From Deltaproteobacteria bacterium (GTDB taxonomy: Bacteria > Myxococcota > Kuafuiibacteriia > Kuafuiibacteriales > Kuafuiibacteriaceae): DNA of 64,000 bases. The notes beneath the pieces were generated by a model. It saw nothing but the letters and a program-made list of their open reading frames with translations. It was not told the origin of the DNA and did not search any database. Within the stretch, counting starts at the first letter, position 1. Each line of letters opens with the position of its first letter. This document shows positions 19,894 through 28,624 of the stretch, piece by piece. The DNA lies in contig JADJBV010000002.1 of the NCBI GenBank assembly GCA_016703535.1, positions 806,001-870,000 of the forward strand, in the 5' to 3' direction. Made by a program: the position numbers and the translations under genes.

Positions 19894-20444
19894 GCTGTCC
19901 TACCTCCCCCGACTATCCGGTGGCCGAGACCGCTGGTCGGGTGCTACCGTGTCGCATCGTGCAGAGCGACAAGAACGAAGCCTTCGGCACCTTGTTGGCC
20001 CAGGTCGCCAAAGGTGAGGTGCCATTGTCGGCGCTGGGCGGGATGGACGCCAAGATGTTGGCCCAGATCCTCAGCCAGGCCATCGCCCAGATGCAGGTCG
20101 GCCGCGACGACAAGGCGGTGCCCATCTTGGAGGTCTTGATCGCCCTCGATCCTCCCAACCCCATCTTCCACGAGTACCTGGGCTTGGCCGCCGAACGCCT
20201 CGGGGATCACGACCGGGCCTACGCCGAATATTCGGTGAACATCGGTGAGCTGGAGCGGGCCGGCAACAAAGGTGATCGGCTCTGTGAGGCCTACCTGCTC
20301 CGGGCCCGGCTTTCGGCGCTCAAGGGCGAGATGAACCTGGCGGCCGACGATCTGGTGAAGGCCCACCAACACGACCAAGGCCACGACGCCGAACTTCGGC
20401 AGGAGCTGAAGTTGCTGCAGCAGGCCGTGGAGGGTGCGCGATGA
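19890..20444 (+). CDS. TPR protein resembling type III secretion class II chaperones (SycD/LcrH-like)
   Basis: The central 100 residues form TPR-like helical pairs: a QAIAQMQVGRDDKAVPILE helix pair, then LIALDPPNPIFHEYLGLAAERLGDHDRAYAEYS. This is the pattern of SycD/LcrH chaperones (helix, growth of a pool, ALDP turn, a YLGLA helix, then a DhdrAyaeY helix). Generic TPR is certain; the chaperone subgroup is likely but not proven. The GTG start at 19890 overlaps the previous stop as GTGA; GTG 19959 is an alternative giving a more compact protein. The next gene overlaps as ATGA, so all three are coupled. Confidence 0.72.
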   Translation: MSCPTSPDYPVAETAGRVLPCRIVQSDKNEAFGTLLAQVAKGEVPLSALGGMDAKMLAQILSQAIAQMQVGRDDKAVPILEVLIALDPPNPIFHEYLGLAAERLGDHDRAYAEYSVNIGELERAGNKGDRLCEAYLLRARLSALKGEMNLAADDLVKAHQHDQGHDAELRQELKLLQQAVEGAR

Positions 20445-20995
20445 ACGGCAAGGTTGGATCTTCTCTTTTTCCTGCCCATCTCAAGCCCCTGGAGGTCGAC
20501 GCCCAACGTTCGGTCGACGCAATTCAGAAGATGCCCGAGCCGGTGCGGGCTCAGATCTTGGACTCGATCCCCAAGACCGCCCCGGAGATCCGCGGCAACC
20601 TGAGCAAACGCCTCTTGAGGCGCAGCCCGGATGAGCTGATGAAGTTGATCGGTGAACGCCACTTGGGCACCACCACCGCGACCACCACCCGGGTGGGGGA
20701 CCTGGTGAGCGGTCTCCGCGAGGACAACCAGACCCAGGCCGCCATCGCCCTGGCCCAGATCGCCGACGCCGCCGGCGCCACCGCTCAAGACTTCGCCAAA
20801 CTGCGGGCTCGCCTGCAGCTGATCGCGATCTCCAAGGGCCAAGAGGGCTTGGCCCAGCTGACCCCTCCCCAACGACAGGTCTTGAATCGGGTGGGTGGCC
20901 AAGACTTTCAGCAGCTCGTCGAGCTGGTGCAGCAGCAGCTGGCCAAGCTGGCGTACCAACCACTGCTCGACAAGGTTGACGCTCCACGGGCCTGA
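20441..20995 (+). CDS. Hypothetical soluble helical protein
   Basis: 184 residues, no family recognised. It is all-helix in appearance, with Gln/Leu/Ala-rich segments (LARLQLIAIS-type and FQQLVELVQQQLAKL near the end) and a Thr-rich short loop (TTTATTTR). The ATG overlaps the preceding stop (ATGA), so it is made with the TPR chaperone-like protein and could be its partner. No export signal seen. Confidence 0.72.
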   Translation: MNGKVGSSLFPAHLKPLEVDAQRSVDAIQKMPEPVRAQILDSIPKTAPEIRGNLSKRLLRRSPDELMKLIGERHLGTTTATTTRVGDLVSGLREDNQTQAAIALAQIADAAGATAQDFAKLRARLQLIAISKGQEGLAQLTPPQRQVLNRVGGQDFQQLVELVQQQLAKLAYQPLLDKVDAPRA

Positions 20996-21010
20996 CGAAA
21001 GGTCGTCGTC

Positions 21011-22294
21011 GTGAAGCTCCCCCGAGCGCGGGTCGGGCCCTGGTGGGCTCCCGGGCTGGCCCTCGTTGCCTCCTGCTCCTCTGACGCCGCGTTTTTGGCC
21101 CGGGAAGGCCAGACCACGATCTTGGTGGCCCACGATGGGGCCCGCCGAACGGTCAACGTGATCAGCAGCGGCGGCCCGATCAGCCTGGAGTCGGAGCGGC
21201 TGCAGGCCCTGTTCTACCAAGAGAACGTCGCCGAGTTGGGCCTCATCGAAGGGCTCCAGACCGAAGCGCCAGGCGGGCGCCTCCTGCCCGAGCCGCAAGC
21301 GATCTGGGAAGTTCGGGCCGGCGACACCGAGTGGCGACGCCTCGTGGGTGTCCCGGCCGAGTTGGGTGATCTGCGGCTGCCCACGGTGAGCACCTGCATC
21401 CCCCTCGAACCTGACCCATACATGGCGACGGGCGTGGATGGCTCAGGTCTACTCTTCGCCATTCGTGGCGATGACCAACACGTGCTCCTGAGCGCCGGCG
21501 GACGCCTCTACACCGCGTCCGCCGAAGAAGTGCAGCCGCTGCCTTACGCTGGCTTGCCGACCTCCTTGGGCTACTACGATCTCGGACGCCAGCAGGTCTG
21601 GCTTTTTGGCCCAGGAGTGGCCGCCCGAGGCACGTTGAGCGGTGGCTTCAGCTCGGCCCCGGCGCCCCCGTTTTTGCCGATCTGGGTCGACGGCAACCCC
21701 GATCCCGCGCTCCCAGAGGAGTTGTTCGCGGCCACCGCCAGCGCCGCCATTTGGCGTTATTTCGAGGGCGGCTGGAGTGAGGTCTCACCCCCGCGTGGTC
21801 CCCAGGCCGAAGACACGCGCCTGACCTTGGCTTGGGCCGGTCCCAACGAGGCCTACCTGACGGGCCTCGGCTTCGAACATGTCCTCGAGTACCGAGACGG
21901 CGCCGCCCGGGTCGTGTCGGTGCCCGAAGTCCGGAGCGGCGCCGGTGATGCCTTCTATTTGGCGCGCCACCTCCCGGAGTGGGGCACGCTCCTCGGGACT
22001 CGAGGTGGACACCTCTATCGCCGAGATGGGGGCGTCTGGCAGACCTTCTCTCGACCCTCGACCACCAGCAAGATCTTCCTCATCGAGCCCCTGGGCCGAG
22101 GCCTGATCTTTGGCGGGGAAGACGGGGTGATGAATCAGCTCCAGCCGCCCAACACCTTGTGCGCCGCCGAAAACTACGGATCGTTCTCTGATCAGTCGGC
22201 GGTGGGCGCGATCAGCTTGGGCAATGATCTGGTGTTCCTTTCGCCCTCTCCACCTGGGGTGGATCTGCGCGTGACGGTGTTGCGACGGCGGTGA
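21011..22294 (+). CDS. Hypothetical lipoprotein, possible beta-propeller
   Basis: 427 residues from a GTG with AAAGG upstream. The signal peptide ends in a lipobox LVASC. The mature part is beta-rich with repeated Trp/Tyr/Gly-containing strands (LGYYDLGRQQVWLFG, LLFAIRGDDQHVLL, GLIFGGEDGVMNQL) suggesting a propeller of irregular blades. No family recognised. It begins 15 bases after the three-gene cassette and may belong to that operon. Its 3' end overlaps the convergent molybdoenzyme gene by 83 bases. Confidence 0.72.
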   Translation: MKLPRARVGPWWAPGLALVASCSSDAAFLAREGQTTILVAHDGARRTVNVISSGGPISLESERLQALFYQENVAELGLIEGLQTEAPGGRLLPEPQAIWEVRAGDTEWRRLVGVPAELGDLRLPTVSTCIPLEPDPYMATGVDGSGLLFAIRGDDQHVLLSAGGRLYTASAEEVQPLPYAGLPTSLGYYDLGRQQVWLFGPGVAARGTLSGGFSSAPAPPFLPIWVDGNPDPALPEELFAATASAAIWRYFEGGWSEVSPPRGPQAEDTRLTLAWAGPNEAYLTGLGFEHVLEYRDGAARVVSVPEVRSGAGDAFYLARHLPEWGTLLGTRGGHLYRRDGGVWQTFSRPSTTSKIFLIEPLGRGLIFGGEDGVMNQLQPPNTLCAAENYGSFSDQSAVGAISLGNDLVFLSPSPPGVDLRVTVLRRR

Positions 22295-24392
22295 CCTCCA
22301 CCGGGACGTCCGAAAAAGCGCTGGTCCCGCTCAGCCCGTCGAGCAGGAGCGGATCGGTGAGGTCGTTGACGCTGACCCCCGGCTGAGCCTGGGCCACCCG
22401 CAGCTGGATCCCGGGGCGATCGTGGCCAAAGCCGTGAGGCAAGCTGACGACGCCGGGGCGCAGGTCTTCGGAGAGCTCCAGGGGCACCACCAAAACGCCG
22501 ATCCGTGAGCGCAACTCGACCTGGGCCCCGTCCACCAGGCCCCGGGCCGCCGCGTCCACCGGGTGCATCAACAAAGTGCAGCTCACCTTTTTGGTCAGGC
22601 GTGGGCTGTTGTGCATCCACGAGTTGTTGGAGCGCAGCTCCCGACGCCCGATCAACACCAAGCCCGAGCGCACCTTTTGCTCTTCGCCAAGGAGGCGGCG
22701 AACCTCAGCGTGGTAGAGCTTGGGCACCAGGTTGATCCTCTTGTTGGGGGTGTAGAGCCGGCCTGGCAACCGGGGTTCGAGGGGCCCCAGATCGACCCCG
22801 TGGGGCGCGGCCTCCAACTTCTTCAAGGACAAACCTTGGCCGGTCCAGCCGCCGTGGGGCCCAGCCCGGAGCCCGAGATCCAAGATCCCTCGGGTGCCCA
22901 ACTTGCCCAAGGCCGCGTGTTTCAAGCGGTGCAGCGCGGTCCGCTCCAGCCGCTCCGAGAGGCCGAGGAAGATCTCCCAGTCGTGGCGTTGGTCCGGGCG
23001 CCGGGGCCAAAGCGCCGGGCTGTATTTGGCCACGTTGCGCACCGCCAAGGCGTTGAAGGCCAAGTCGTAGTGGTCTCGTTCCACGCCGAAGGTCGGCGGC
23101 AACAGGTAGTGGGCGTGCCGGGTGGTCTCGTTGCGATAGATGTCGATGGAGACCATCAACTCCAAGCTGGCCAAGGCCTTCTCCAGCCGACGGCCGTCGG
23201 GCGCCGACAAAACCGGGTTGCCGGCCGAGGTGTAGAGGGCTCGGATCTGCCCTTCCCCTGGGGTCTCGATCTCCTCAGCCAAGACCGCGGTGGGCCACTC
23301 GCCGCCAAACTCGGGCAAGCCCCGGACGCGGCTCTTGCGACGGCCAAAACTGCCGCGCATGCCGGCCTTGGCGGCGATGTCCAGCAGATCGACCGCCGGG
23401 GTGGTGAACATGGCCCCGCCGGGTTCGTCCAGGCGCCCGGCGATCAAGTTCAAGGCGTAGACCGCCCAGGACGCGAGGCTCCCGAAGGGCTGGGTGCAGA
23501 GGCCCACTCGCCCGTACGCCACCCCAGTTTTGGCCCGCAAGAAGTCCAGGGCCAGCTGGCGAATCGCGTTGGCCTCCAGCCCGGTCGGCGCCGCGGCCCG
23601 CTCGGGCGTGATCGGCGAGACCAAGGTGCGCAGCTCAGCAAGGCCGTCGAGGTGGGGCTCCAGCCGACCCAGGCGTGGACCCTCTTGCAAGACAACTTGC
23701 ATCATCGCCAACAACAACCAGGCGTCGGCCCCGGGCCGGATCGGCAGGTGCAAATCCGCGAGCTCGGCGGTTTCGGTGCGACGAGGATCGACCACCACCA
23801 AACGCCCGCCCCGAGCTCGCAGCGCCTCCAGCCGGCGTTTCATCCCGGGGGCGGTCATGATGCTGCCGTTCGACACCACCGGATTTCCGCCCAAGATCAG
23901 GAAGAAGTCGGTCCGATCGAGGTCGGGGATGGGCAACAGCAGCTGGTGCCCGAAGAGCTGATAGGCCGCCAACATTTGGGGCAGCTGATCCAAGGAGGTC
24001 GCCGAAAAGTGGTGGGGGGTGTGGAGCGCCTTGAAGAACACCAGCTGCCCAAAGAGCAAAGCGCCATGGCTGTGCACCGTGGGGTTGCCGCTGTAGCTGG
24101 CCACCGACTTTTTTCCATGGCGGCTTTGGATCTCCAGGGTCTTTTGGGCGATCTCCTCGAAGGCCTGGTCCCAAGAGATCGGCTCGTGGCGATCGCCGAT
24201 CCGCTTCAGCGGCGTCTGCAAGCGATCCGGATCTTCGTGGACGTCCTTGAGTCCCATGGCCTTCGGGCAGATGTACCCGCGGCTGAAGGGATCCTCATGG
24301 TCGCCCCGCACCTCGGTGATCCGATCACCGTCGGTCTCGATCGCCACCCCGCACATGGCTTCGCAGAGGTGGCAACTTCGGTAGTGGGTCAC
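22212..24392 (-). CDS. Molybdopterin-dependent oxidoreductase (formate dehydrogenase/BisC-like)
   Basis: 726 residues. The N-terminal domain binds a [4Fe-4S] cluster through Cys7, Cys10, Cys14 and Cys42 (CHLCEAMC, GYICPKA). Then come the molybdopterin-binding domains of the DMSO reductase superfamily (ILGGNPVVSNG, VVVDPRRTETAELADLHLPIRPGAD) and the C-terminal dinucleotide-binding domain (ELRSNNSWMHN). No Tat signal, so it is cytoplasmic. Substrate and electron partner are unknown; SGNPTVHSHG stands where some relatives carry the metal-ligand region. GTG start; the DUF1444 gene lies 10 bases upstream on the same strand. The last 28 codons overlap the convergent lipoprotein gene and are not family-conserved. 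Confidence 0.9.
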   Translation of the reverse strand: MTHYRSCHLCEAMCGVAIETDGDRITEVRGDHEDPFSRGYICPKAMGLKDVHEDPDRLQTPLKRIGDRHEPISWDQAFEEIAQKTLEIQSRHGKKSVASYSGNPTVHSHGALLFGQLVFFKALHTPHHFSATSLDQLPQMLAAYQLFGHQLLLPIPDLDRTDFFLILGGNPVVSNGSIMTAPGMKRRLEALRARGGRLVVVDPRRTETAELADLHLPIRPGADAWLLLAMMQVVLQEGPRLGRLEPHLDGLAELRTLVSPITPERAAAPTGLEANAIRQLALDFLRAKTGVAYGRVGLCTQPFGSLASWAVYALNLIAGRLDEPGGAMFTTPAVDLLDIAAKAGMRGSFGRRKSRVRGLPEFGGEWPTAVLAEEIETPGEGQIRALYTSAGNPVLSAPDGRRLEKALASLELMVSIDIYRNETTRHAHYLLPPTFGVERDHYDLAFNALAVRNVAKYSPALWPRRPDQRHDWEIFLGLSERLERTALHRLKHAALGKLGTRGILDLGLRAGPHGGWTGQGLSLKKLEAAPHGVDLGPLEPRLPGRLYTPNKRINLVPKLYHAEVRRLLGEEQKVRSGLVLIGRRELRSNNSWMHNSPRLTKKVSCTLLMHPVDAAARGLVDGAQVELRSRIGVLVVPLELSEDLRPGVVSLPHGFGHDRPGIQLRVAQAQPGVSVNDLTDPLLLDGLSGTSAFSDVPVEVTAVATPSRADPPQVERAKGTPDHCPS

Positions 24393-24402
24393 GGTCGACA
24401 GG

Positions 24403-25632
24403 CTACTCGGAGCGGGGGCCTGCCGGCAAAAGGGATAGGGCGGTCAGCTCCTCGACGGTCGGAAAGCCGGTGGTGCACCAGCGCGGGGGCCAATGGGCGG
24501 TCCGGGTCAGCCGGCCTTTGAGCTGTTCTGCGACCTTTTCGAAAGGCACCAAACCCAGGGGCTCCAGCCGGTCATCGGGACCCGAACGGACAAAGGCGAT
24601 CCGCTCGGCGGTGGGCAACAAGGTCTCTACCCCTTCGGTCCAGGTGGCGTAGCTGAAGCCGTGTTCCCCGGGGGCGAGGGCCGCCGAATAGGTCGCCAAA
24701 AACCGCGCCTCCCCTTGTTTTTCCAGCAGCTGCTTTTGCACCGCGTAGGCGTCGGCCAACTCCTGGAGCCTGAGGTGCGCGAACTCGATCAAGGTGGGGT
24801 GGTCCAGCTCCGGTTGCCAGGTGTACCAACGTTGACCCTCGAGGCGCAGCGGGATGGCGCTGACCGGCCGATCTTGGGTCAGGCCCCTTCGACACAACTC
24901 GAGCATCAGCTCCAACATCGGCAGATCGTCGGAGCCGGTTACGATGGTCATCAGCCGGTTCGGCACCACCGCCACCGGATCGCCCTTCACCCGCAAGCGG
25001 TGGATCAAGTCGGGCAAAAACAGGCGAGAGGCGTCGTAGTGATCGCGCCAGGGCGACACGTAGAGCCGCGGCGCCGGCTCGATCCAAGGATCTTGGCTCC
25101 GATCCCGCAGGTTGGTGCAGGCCCGAGCCAAGGCGGTGTCGAAGTCGACGCCCCACTTCTCCAGCTCGGCCCCCATCACTTGGGTGATCCGAGTTTCACT
25201 GTCCAAGGCTAGGCCGATCTCCAAGTGTTCGCCGAGGCGCGCCGAAGGTGGTGCCTCCACGTGGCCGCCCAGATCCAAGGCCCCTTGGAGCAATGAAAGG
25301 CCGAAGTTGGTGCGATTGCGGCAGACCGGCAACAAATGGGGTGCGGCGCTGGTCCAGTCGCCGCCCAGATCTTGGAAAGGCGCGAAGAAGCGACCGAGCA
25401 CCTGAGGCCGACTGCCTTCGTCGGCTGCGCAATATTCGCGATAAGCGTTGGCCAGGTTGGCGACGTAACGTTGTTCGCCTTGGCCTCGCACCACAAAGGC
25501 GCCCCGATCGTATTCCAAGGGTCCCGGGATCCCGCACTTCCCCATCGCCTCGATCGCGAGGGTCGCGAACTCGTCCGGCGTGGGGACCCGACGTCGGGCC
25601 CCGAAGAGGCGAGAGAAGAAGCCCATGAGCAC
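24403..25632 (-). CDS. DUF1444 (YtpQ-like) family protein
   Basis: 409 residues. The core resembles DUF1444: KWGVDFDTALARACTNL, then LYVSPWRDHYDASRLFLPDLI, then GDPVAVVPNR and a sequence with SDDLPML are the diagnostic order. Function of the family is unknown. A GTG start with AGAGG upstream is used; ATG 25626 is two codons in. The basic N-terminus (MLMGFFSRLFGARRR) looks like a membrane-surface amphipathic helix rather than a signal peptide. It precedes the molybdoenzyme gene by 10 bases, so they are probably co-transcribed. Confidence 0.75.
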   Translation of the reverse strand: MLMGFFSRLFGARRRVPTPDEFATLAIEAMGKCGIPGPLEYDRGAFVVRGQGEQRYVANLANAYREYCAADEGSRPQVLGRFFAPFQDLGGDWTSAAPHLLPVCRNRTNFGLSLLQGALDLGGHVEAPPSARLGEHLEIGLALDSETRITQVMGAELEKWGVDFDTALARACTNLRDRSQDPWIEPAPRLYVSPWRDHYDASRLFLPDLIHRLRVKGDPVAVVPNRLMTIVTGSDDLPMLELMLELCRRGLTQDRPVSAIPLRLEGQRWYTWQPELDHPTLIEFAHLRLQELADAYAVQKQLLEKQGEARFLATYSAALAPGEHGFSYATWTEGVETLLPTAERIAFVRSGPDDRLEPLGLVPFEKVAEQLKGRLTRTAHWPPRWCTTGFPTVEELTALSLLPAGPRSE

Positions 25633-25702
25633 CGTGCCGCCTCTCAGCGTAGCACGGCGTTCCCCGAGCCGATGGAGTTTTGTAGGGCCGATTGAGGCGC
25701 CC

Positions 25703-28417
25703 TTACTCCTGTGGGGTGCGGTACTCGCGCCAGTTCGACGGGAAGTTCAACCTTTTGGCCAGCGCCTCCATTTCCGCGTCGCTCTTTTGGAACCCATTCA
25801 CCATGATCGCGATCCGGAGCCCCGGCACTTCGTAGGGGTTGAACGTCGACCGGCTGGTCCAATCCAACGCACCGTTGGCGCTCCAGCCGAAGTCCGGCGC
25901 GCCCGAGGTGAAGGCCTCGTTGAGGATCCGGCCGCTGCTGCCGATTTGGATCCAACCGGCGAAGCCATCGGAGGTCGGCTCTTGGCCTTCGTTGCCGTAC
26001 AGACCTCGGACCCACATGATCTTGTCACCGGGCTGACGCTCCAAACGGCCCTCCATCCCCACCAGGTCACCCTTGGGAGCCCACCGGGGTCGCGCGTCGT
26101 CTTCGGTCTCTTCCACGTCGAGCTTGTTGGTCCAGCGCATGCCGTTGGAGACCACCACGCCGGTCGAGCCGTCGGTGGCGTACATTCCTTTGTTCATGCT
26201 GACCCAGGTCATGTAGCTGGAGAGGCGCAGGTCACTTTTGGTCTCGCCGCTGATCTCGGCGACCTGCGACATCGGGATCCGCTCGGGGCCGTGGTTCCCT
26301 TGGACCAAAAGTTCGCCGGTGATCGGGAAACTTTCGTCCTGCACCAAGGTGGTCTTGCCGTTTTCGCTGCGCCCCTTGGCCCAGTCCACCGCACTCAGCA
26401 GCTGGCCGGTGACCTCCTTCTGCCAGTCGTTGGGGGTGCTGACCGTGACCATGCCGGTCGCGTCGTCCCGGGTGATGCTGGCGATGTTGCGAGCGTCGAT
26501 CACCGTGGTCCCCGAGACCGTCTTGATCTCGAGGGTGCCGAGCAGCGGTTGGCCCATCGCCGGTCGCAAGGACACCTCGTCGCCGCCCTTTCGAGTCAGG
26601 CCCGGGCCTGGCGCGAAGATGTCGGCCGCCAACTTGGAGCGGATCACGCGGCCGCTGGTGAGGCGGATGGTGGCCGGTTGGTCATCGAAGCGGAAGCCGA
26701 CGCCGGTGTAGCCCCGCACCAGATCCGGGATGCTGGCGTCGATCAACTTCTGGGCCTCGGCCCGAGGGATGTCGATGACCGTGTCTCCGACCTTCACCCG
26801 GATCACCTCTCGCTCCAGCTCGGGGATGTTGTACTTGGCCTTGTAGAGCTTCTGAGCGGTGTTGCGATCACAGAAGCCCCACCACGACATGTTGACCGTG
26901 CCGGTGGCCTTCCGATCGCCTTTGATCGTGCCGCTCGAGCTGAGGAATACGCCCATCACCTGGCCGGGCTCTAGCTCCTGCCCGTCTTGACCGTAGAACT
27001 TGGCCGACCAAGCGGTGGCCTTGCCCGTCTCGTCTCGTTCGATCACCTTTTCGGCCCGCACCGGCCGACCGGCTTGATCGACGACGCCCAACCGCTCCCC
27101 AGCGCTCGGGTTGAGGCGCAAAAAATAGCCGAAGCGATCCAGGGCATCGATCGGGAACTCGAAGCCCGCCTTGGGCTTGAGGTCCCGGATCTCCCGATCT
27201 CCCGGGAACAAGGCGATGCCCCAGTTGAGCCCCGAGGTCGCGAAGGGACGGGCTTCCGAGAGGCTGCCAGCCTTGTTGTGACCGTTGGGTTCACCGATGA
27301 CGTAGCCGATCGGGGACCGCCGTTCGTGGGCTTCGGCGCCGGGTTGCATGCCCGAGGCCACCCGATACTGGTCCATGTACTTCATGGCGTTGGCCATGCC
27401 TTCGTTCATCGCCAAGTAGGTGGTCGGCGCGTTGGAGCGGGCCGTGGGGAAGTCGGTCGGGAAGGTGTTGGGATCCAAAACACCCAACACCAAACCTTGG
27501 GCCGCGCTCCACGGAGCGCCGTTGTAGTTTTGGGCGCCCAGCACCAGGCCAGAGCGGGTCCGCTCCAGCGCGTCGAGCAACCGCTGGCCCGCTTGATCGG
27601 TGCCCGGGAGTTCGCCGTGGGACCAAAGGGCCTTGGCGTAGTCGCGGAACAAGCCGAGCACTCGGGCGCTCTTTTCCTCCGGGGTGCCGGTGCCTTCCAG
27701 CTCGGCCTTGCGGCTTTCGTATTCAGCGGTGAACCGAGAGCCCAGGTTGCCGATCAACACATTGTTGAGCTCATAGGTGCTGGCCTTCGAGACTCGGTAG
27801 GGGAGGGTGATGGTGCCGACGTCGGTGGGCCGGTTCACGTCCCGGGTGTGGACCGCGTCGGGTTGGATCTCGAAGAGCTCGAGCAACTTGGCCTTCGCGT
27901 CGAGCTCGAAGAACGCCGAGTAGTGGGGGTGCTCGAGCAGGGCCTTGATGAAGTCCCGTTCGCCGGCGGTGATGCCTTGGTCATCGGCGCGGCCGTTGAG
28001 GTCGTGGGTCTTCGCGTAGTCGTAGAGTTTTTGAGCGCCGCCGAGGCTGATCTCGTTGAGGCCACCTCCGGCCAGATCGGGATCGCCGTGGGTGTTCCAG
28101 AAGAGCTGGTACAGCCCGTATTCGCGCAGCCGGTGCGGATCGAAGTCGCTGACCTCGGTCGTCGTGCGTGGGGTCCCGTCGGGGCCGGTGCTGGCGCCGA
28201 TCGGCATCTCGGCCACCGTGGCCGGAGGGAGGGGCGCACCGTTCCGCTCCTGGGCGTTGGCGGTCCCGGTGAGGCCCAACGAGCCCGCCGTAAAGAGGGT
28301 GCCGAGGAGGGCCGCGGCGACGGGACGCCCCAGGCCGCCCATCAAGTTGCTCGGCAAGGCCAAGGCCCTGCGGACCCCAGCGGTGATCGGGTTCAGCCGG
28401 AGGGGCGGCTCGGCCAT
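25703..28417 (-). CDS. Large exported protein, transglutaminase-elicitor-like
   Basis: About 904 residues from ATG 28417, with a long N-terminal signal (VAAALLGTLFTAGSLGLTGTANA, cleavage after ANA). The coding frame is open to ATG 28519, and ATG 28342 would give the most conventional signal peptide; no start has a clear ribosome binding site. The central part has TVNMSWWGFCDRN, where Cys516 in WWGxC is the pattern of the transglutaminase-elicitor family; later VVVSNGMRWTNK and LVGMEGRLERQ may supply the remaining catalytic residues. If correct it would cross-link or deamidate Gln residues outside the cytoplasm. The function is inference from one motif; the remainder matches nothing I know. 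Confidence 0.65.
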   Translation of the reverse strand: MAEPPLRLNPITAGVRRALALPSNLMGGLGRPVAAALLGTLFTAGSLGLTGTANAQERNGAPLPPATVAEMPIGASTGPDGTPRTTTEVSDFDPHRLREYGLYQLFWNTHGDPDLAGGGLNEISLGGAQKLYDYAKTHDLNGRADDQGITAGERDFIKALLEHPHYSAFFELDAKAKLLELFEIQPDAVHTRDVNRPTDVGTITLPYRVSKASTYELNNVLIGNLGSRFTAEYESRKAELEGTGTPEEKSARVLGLFRDYAKALWSHGELPGTDQAGQRLLDALERTRSGLVLGAQNYNGAPWSAAQGLVLGVLDPNTFPTDFPTARSNAPTTYLAMNEGMANAMKYMDQYRVASGMQPGAEAHERRSPIGYVIGEPNGHNKAGSLSEARPFATSGLNWGIALFPGDREIRDLKPKAGFEFPIDALDRFGYFLRLNPSAGERLGVVDQAGRPVRAEKVIERDETGKATAWSAKFYGQDGQELEPGQVMGVFLSSSGTIKGDRKATGTVNMSWWGFCDRNTAQKLYKAKYNIPELEREVIRVKVGDTVIDIPRAEAQKLIDASIPDLVRGYTGVGFRFDDQPATIRLTSGRVIRSKLAADIFAPGPGLTRKGGDEVSLRPAMGQPLLGTLEIKTVSGTTVIDARNIASITRDDATGMVTVSTPNDWQKEVTGQLLSAVDWAKGRSENGKTTLVQDESFPITGELLVQGNHGPERIPMSQVAEISGETKSDLRLSSYMTWVSMNKGMYATDGSTGVVVSNGMRWTNKLDVEETEDDARPRWAPKGDLVGMEGRLERQPGDKIMWVRGLYGNEGQEPTSDGFAGWIQIGSSGRILNEAFTSGAPDFGWSANGALDWTSRSTFNPYEVPGLRIAIMVNGFQKSDAEMEALAKRLNFPSNWREYRTPQE

Positions 28418-28624
28418 CGCGCCGGTGGGACCACGAAGTACCCGTAATGAAACGGGATTCGAGCGATGTAGGTCGGTGGTGGCGGGGCGGTGGAGGCGCG
28501 TTCCTACGGTGAAAGCCATTTGTAAGACTTATCGCACCATCGCTGTAAGGAGGTGTGTGGCCCTGTATGCGGCTGTTTGGCCTTCCCGTCAGCGACTGGG
28601 AGGACGGAGCGCCGAGGCGCGGGC

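Noticed and set aside
22563..24521. 652-codon open frame antisense to the molybdoenzyme gene
   Set aside because: Fully overlaps a gene with intact [4Fe-4S] and molybdopterin motifs; the product shows no recognisable domain and is Gln/Gly-rich in the way shadow frames are here.
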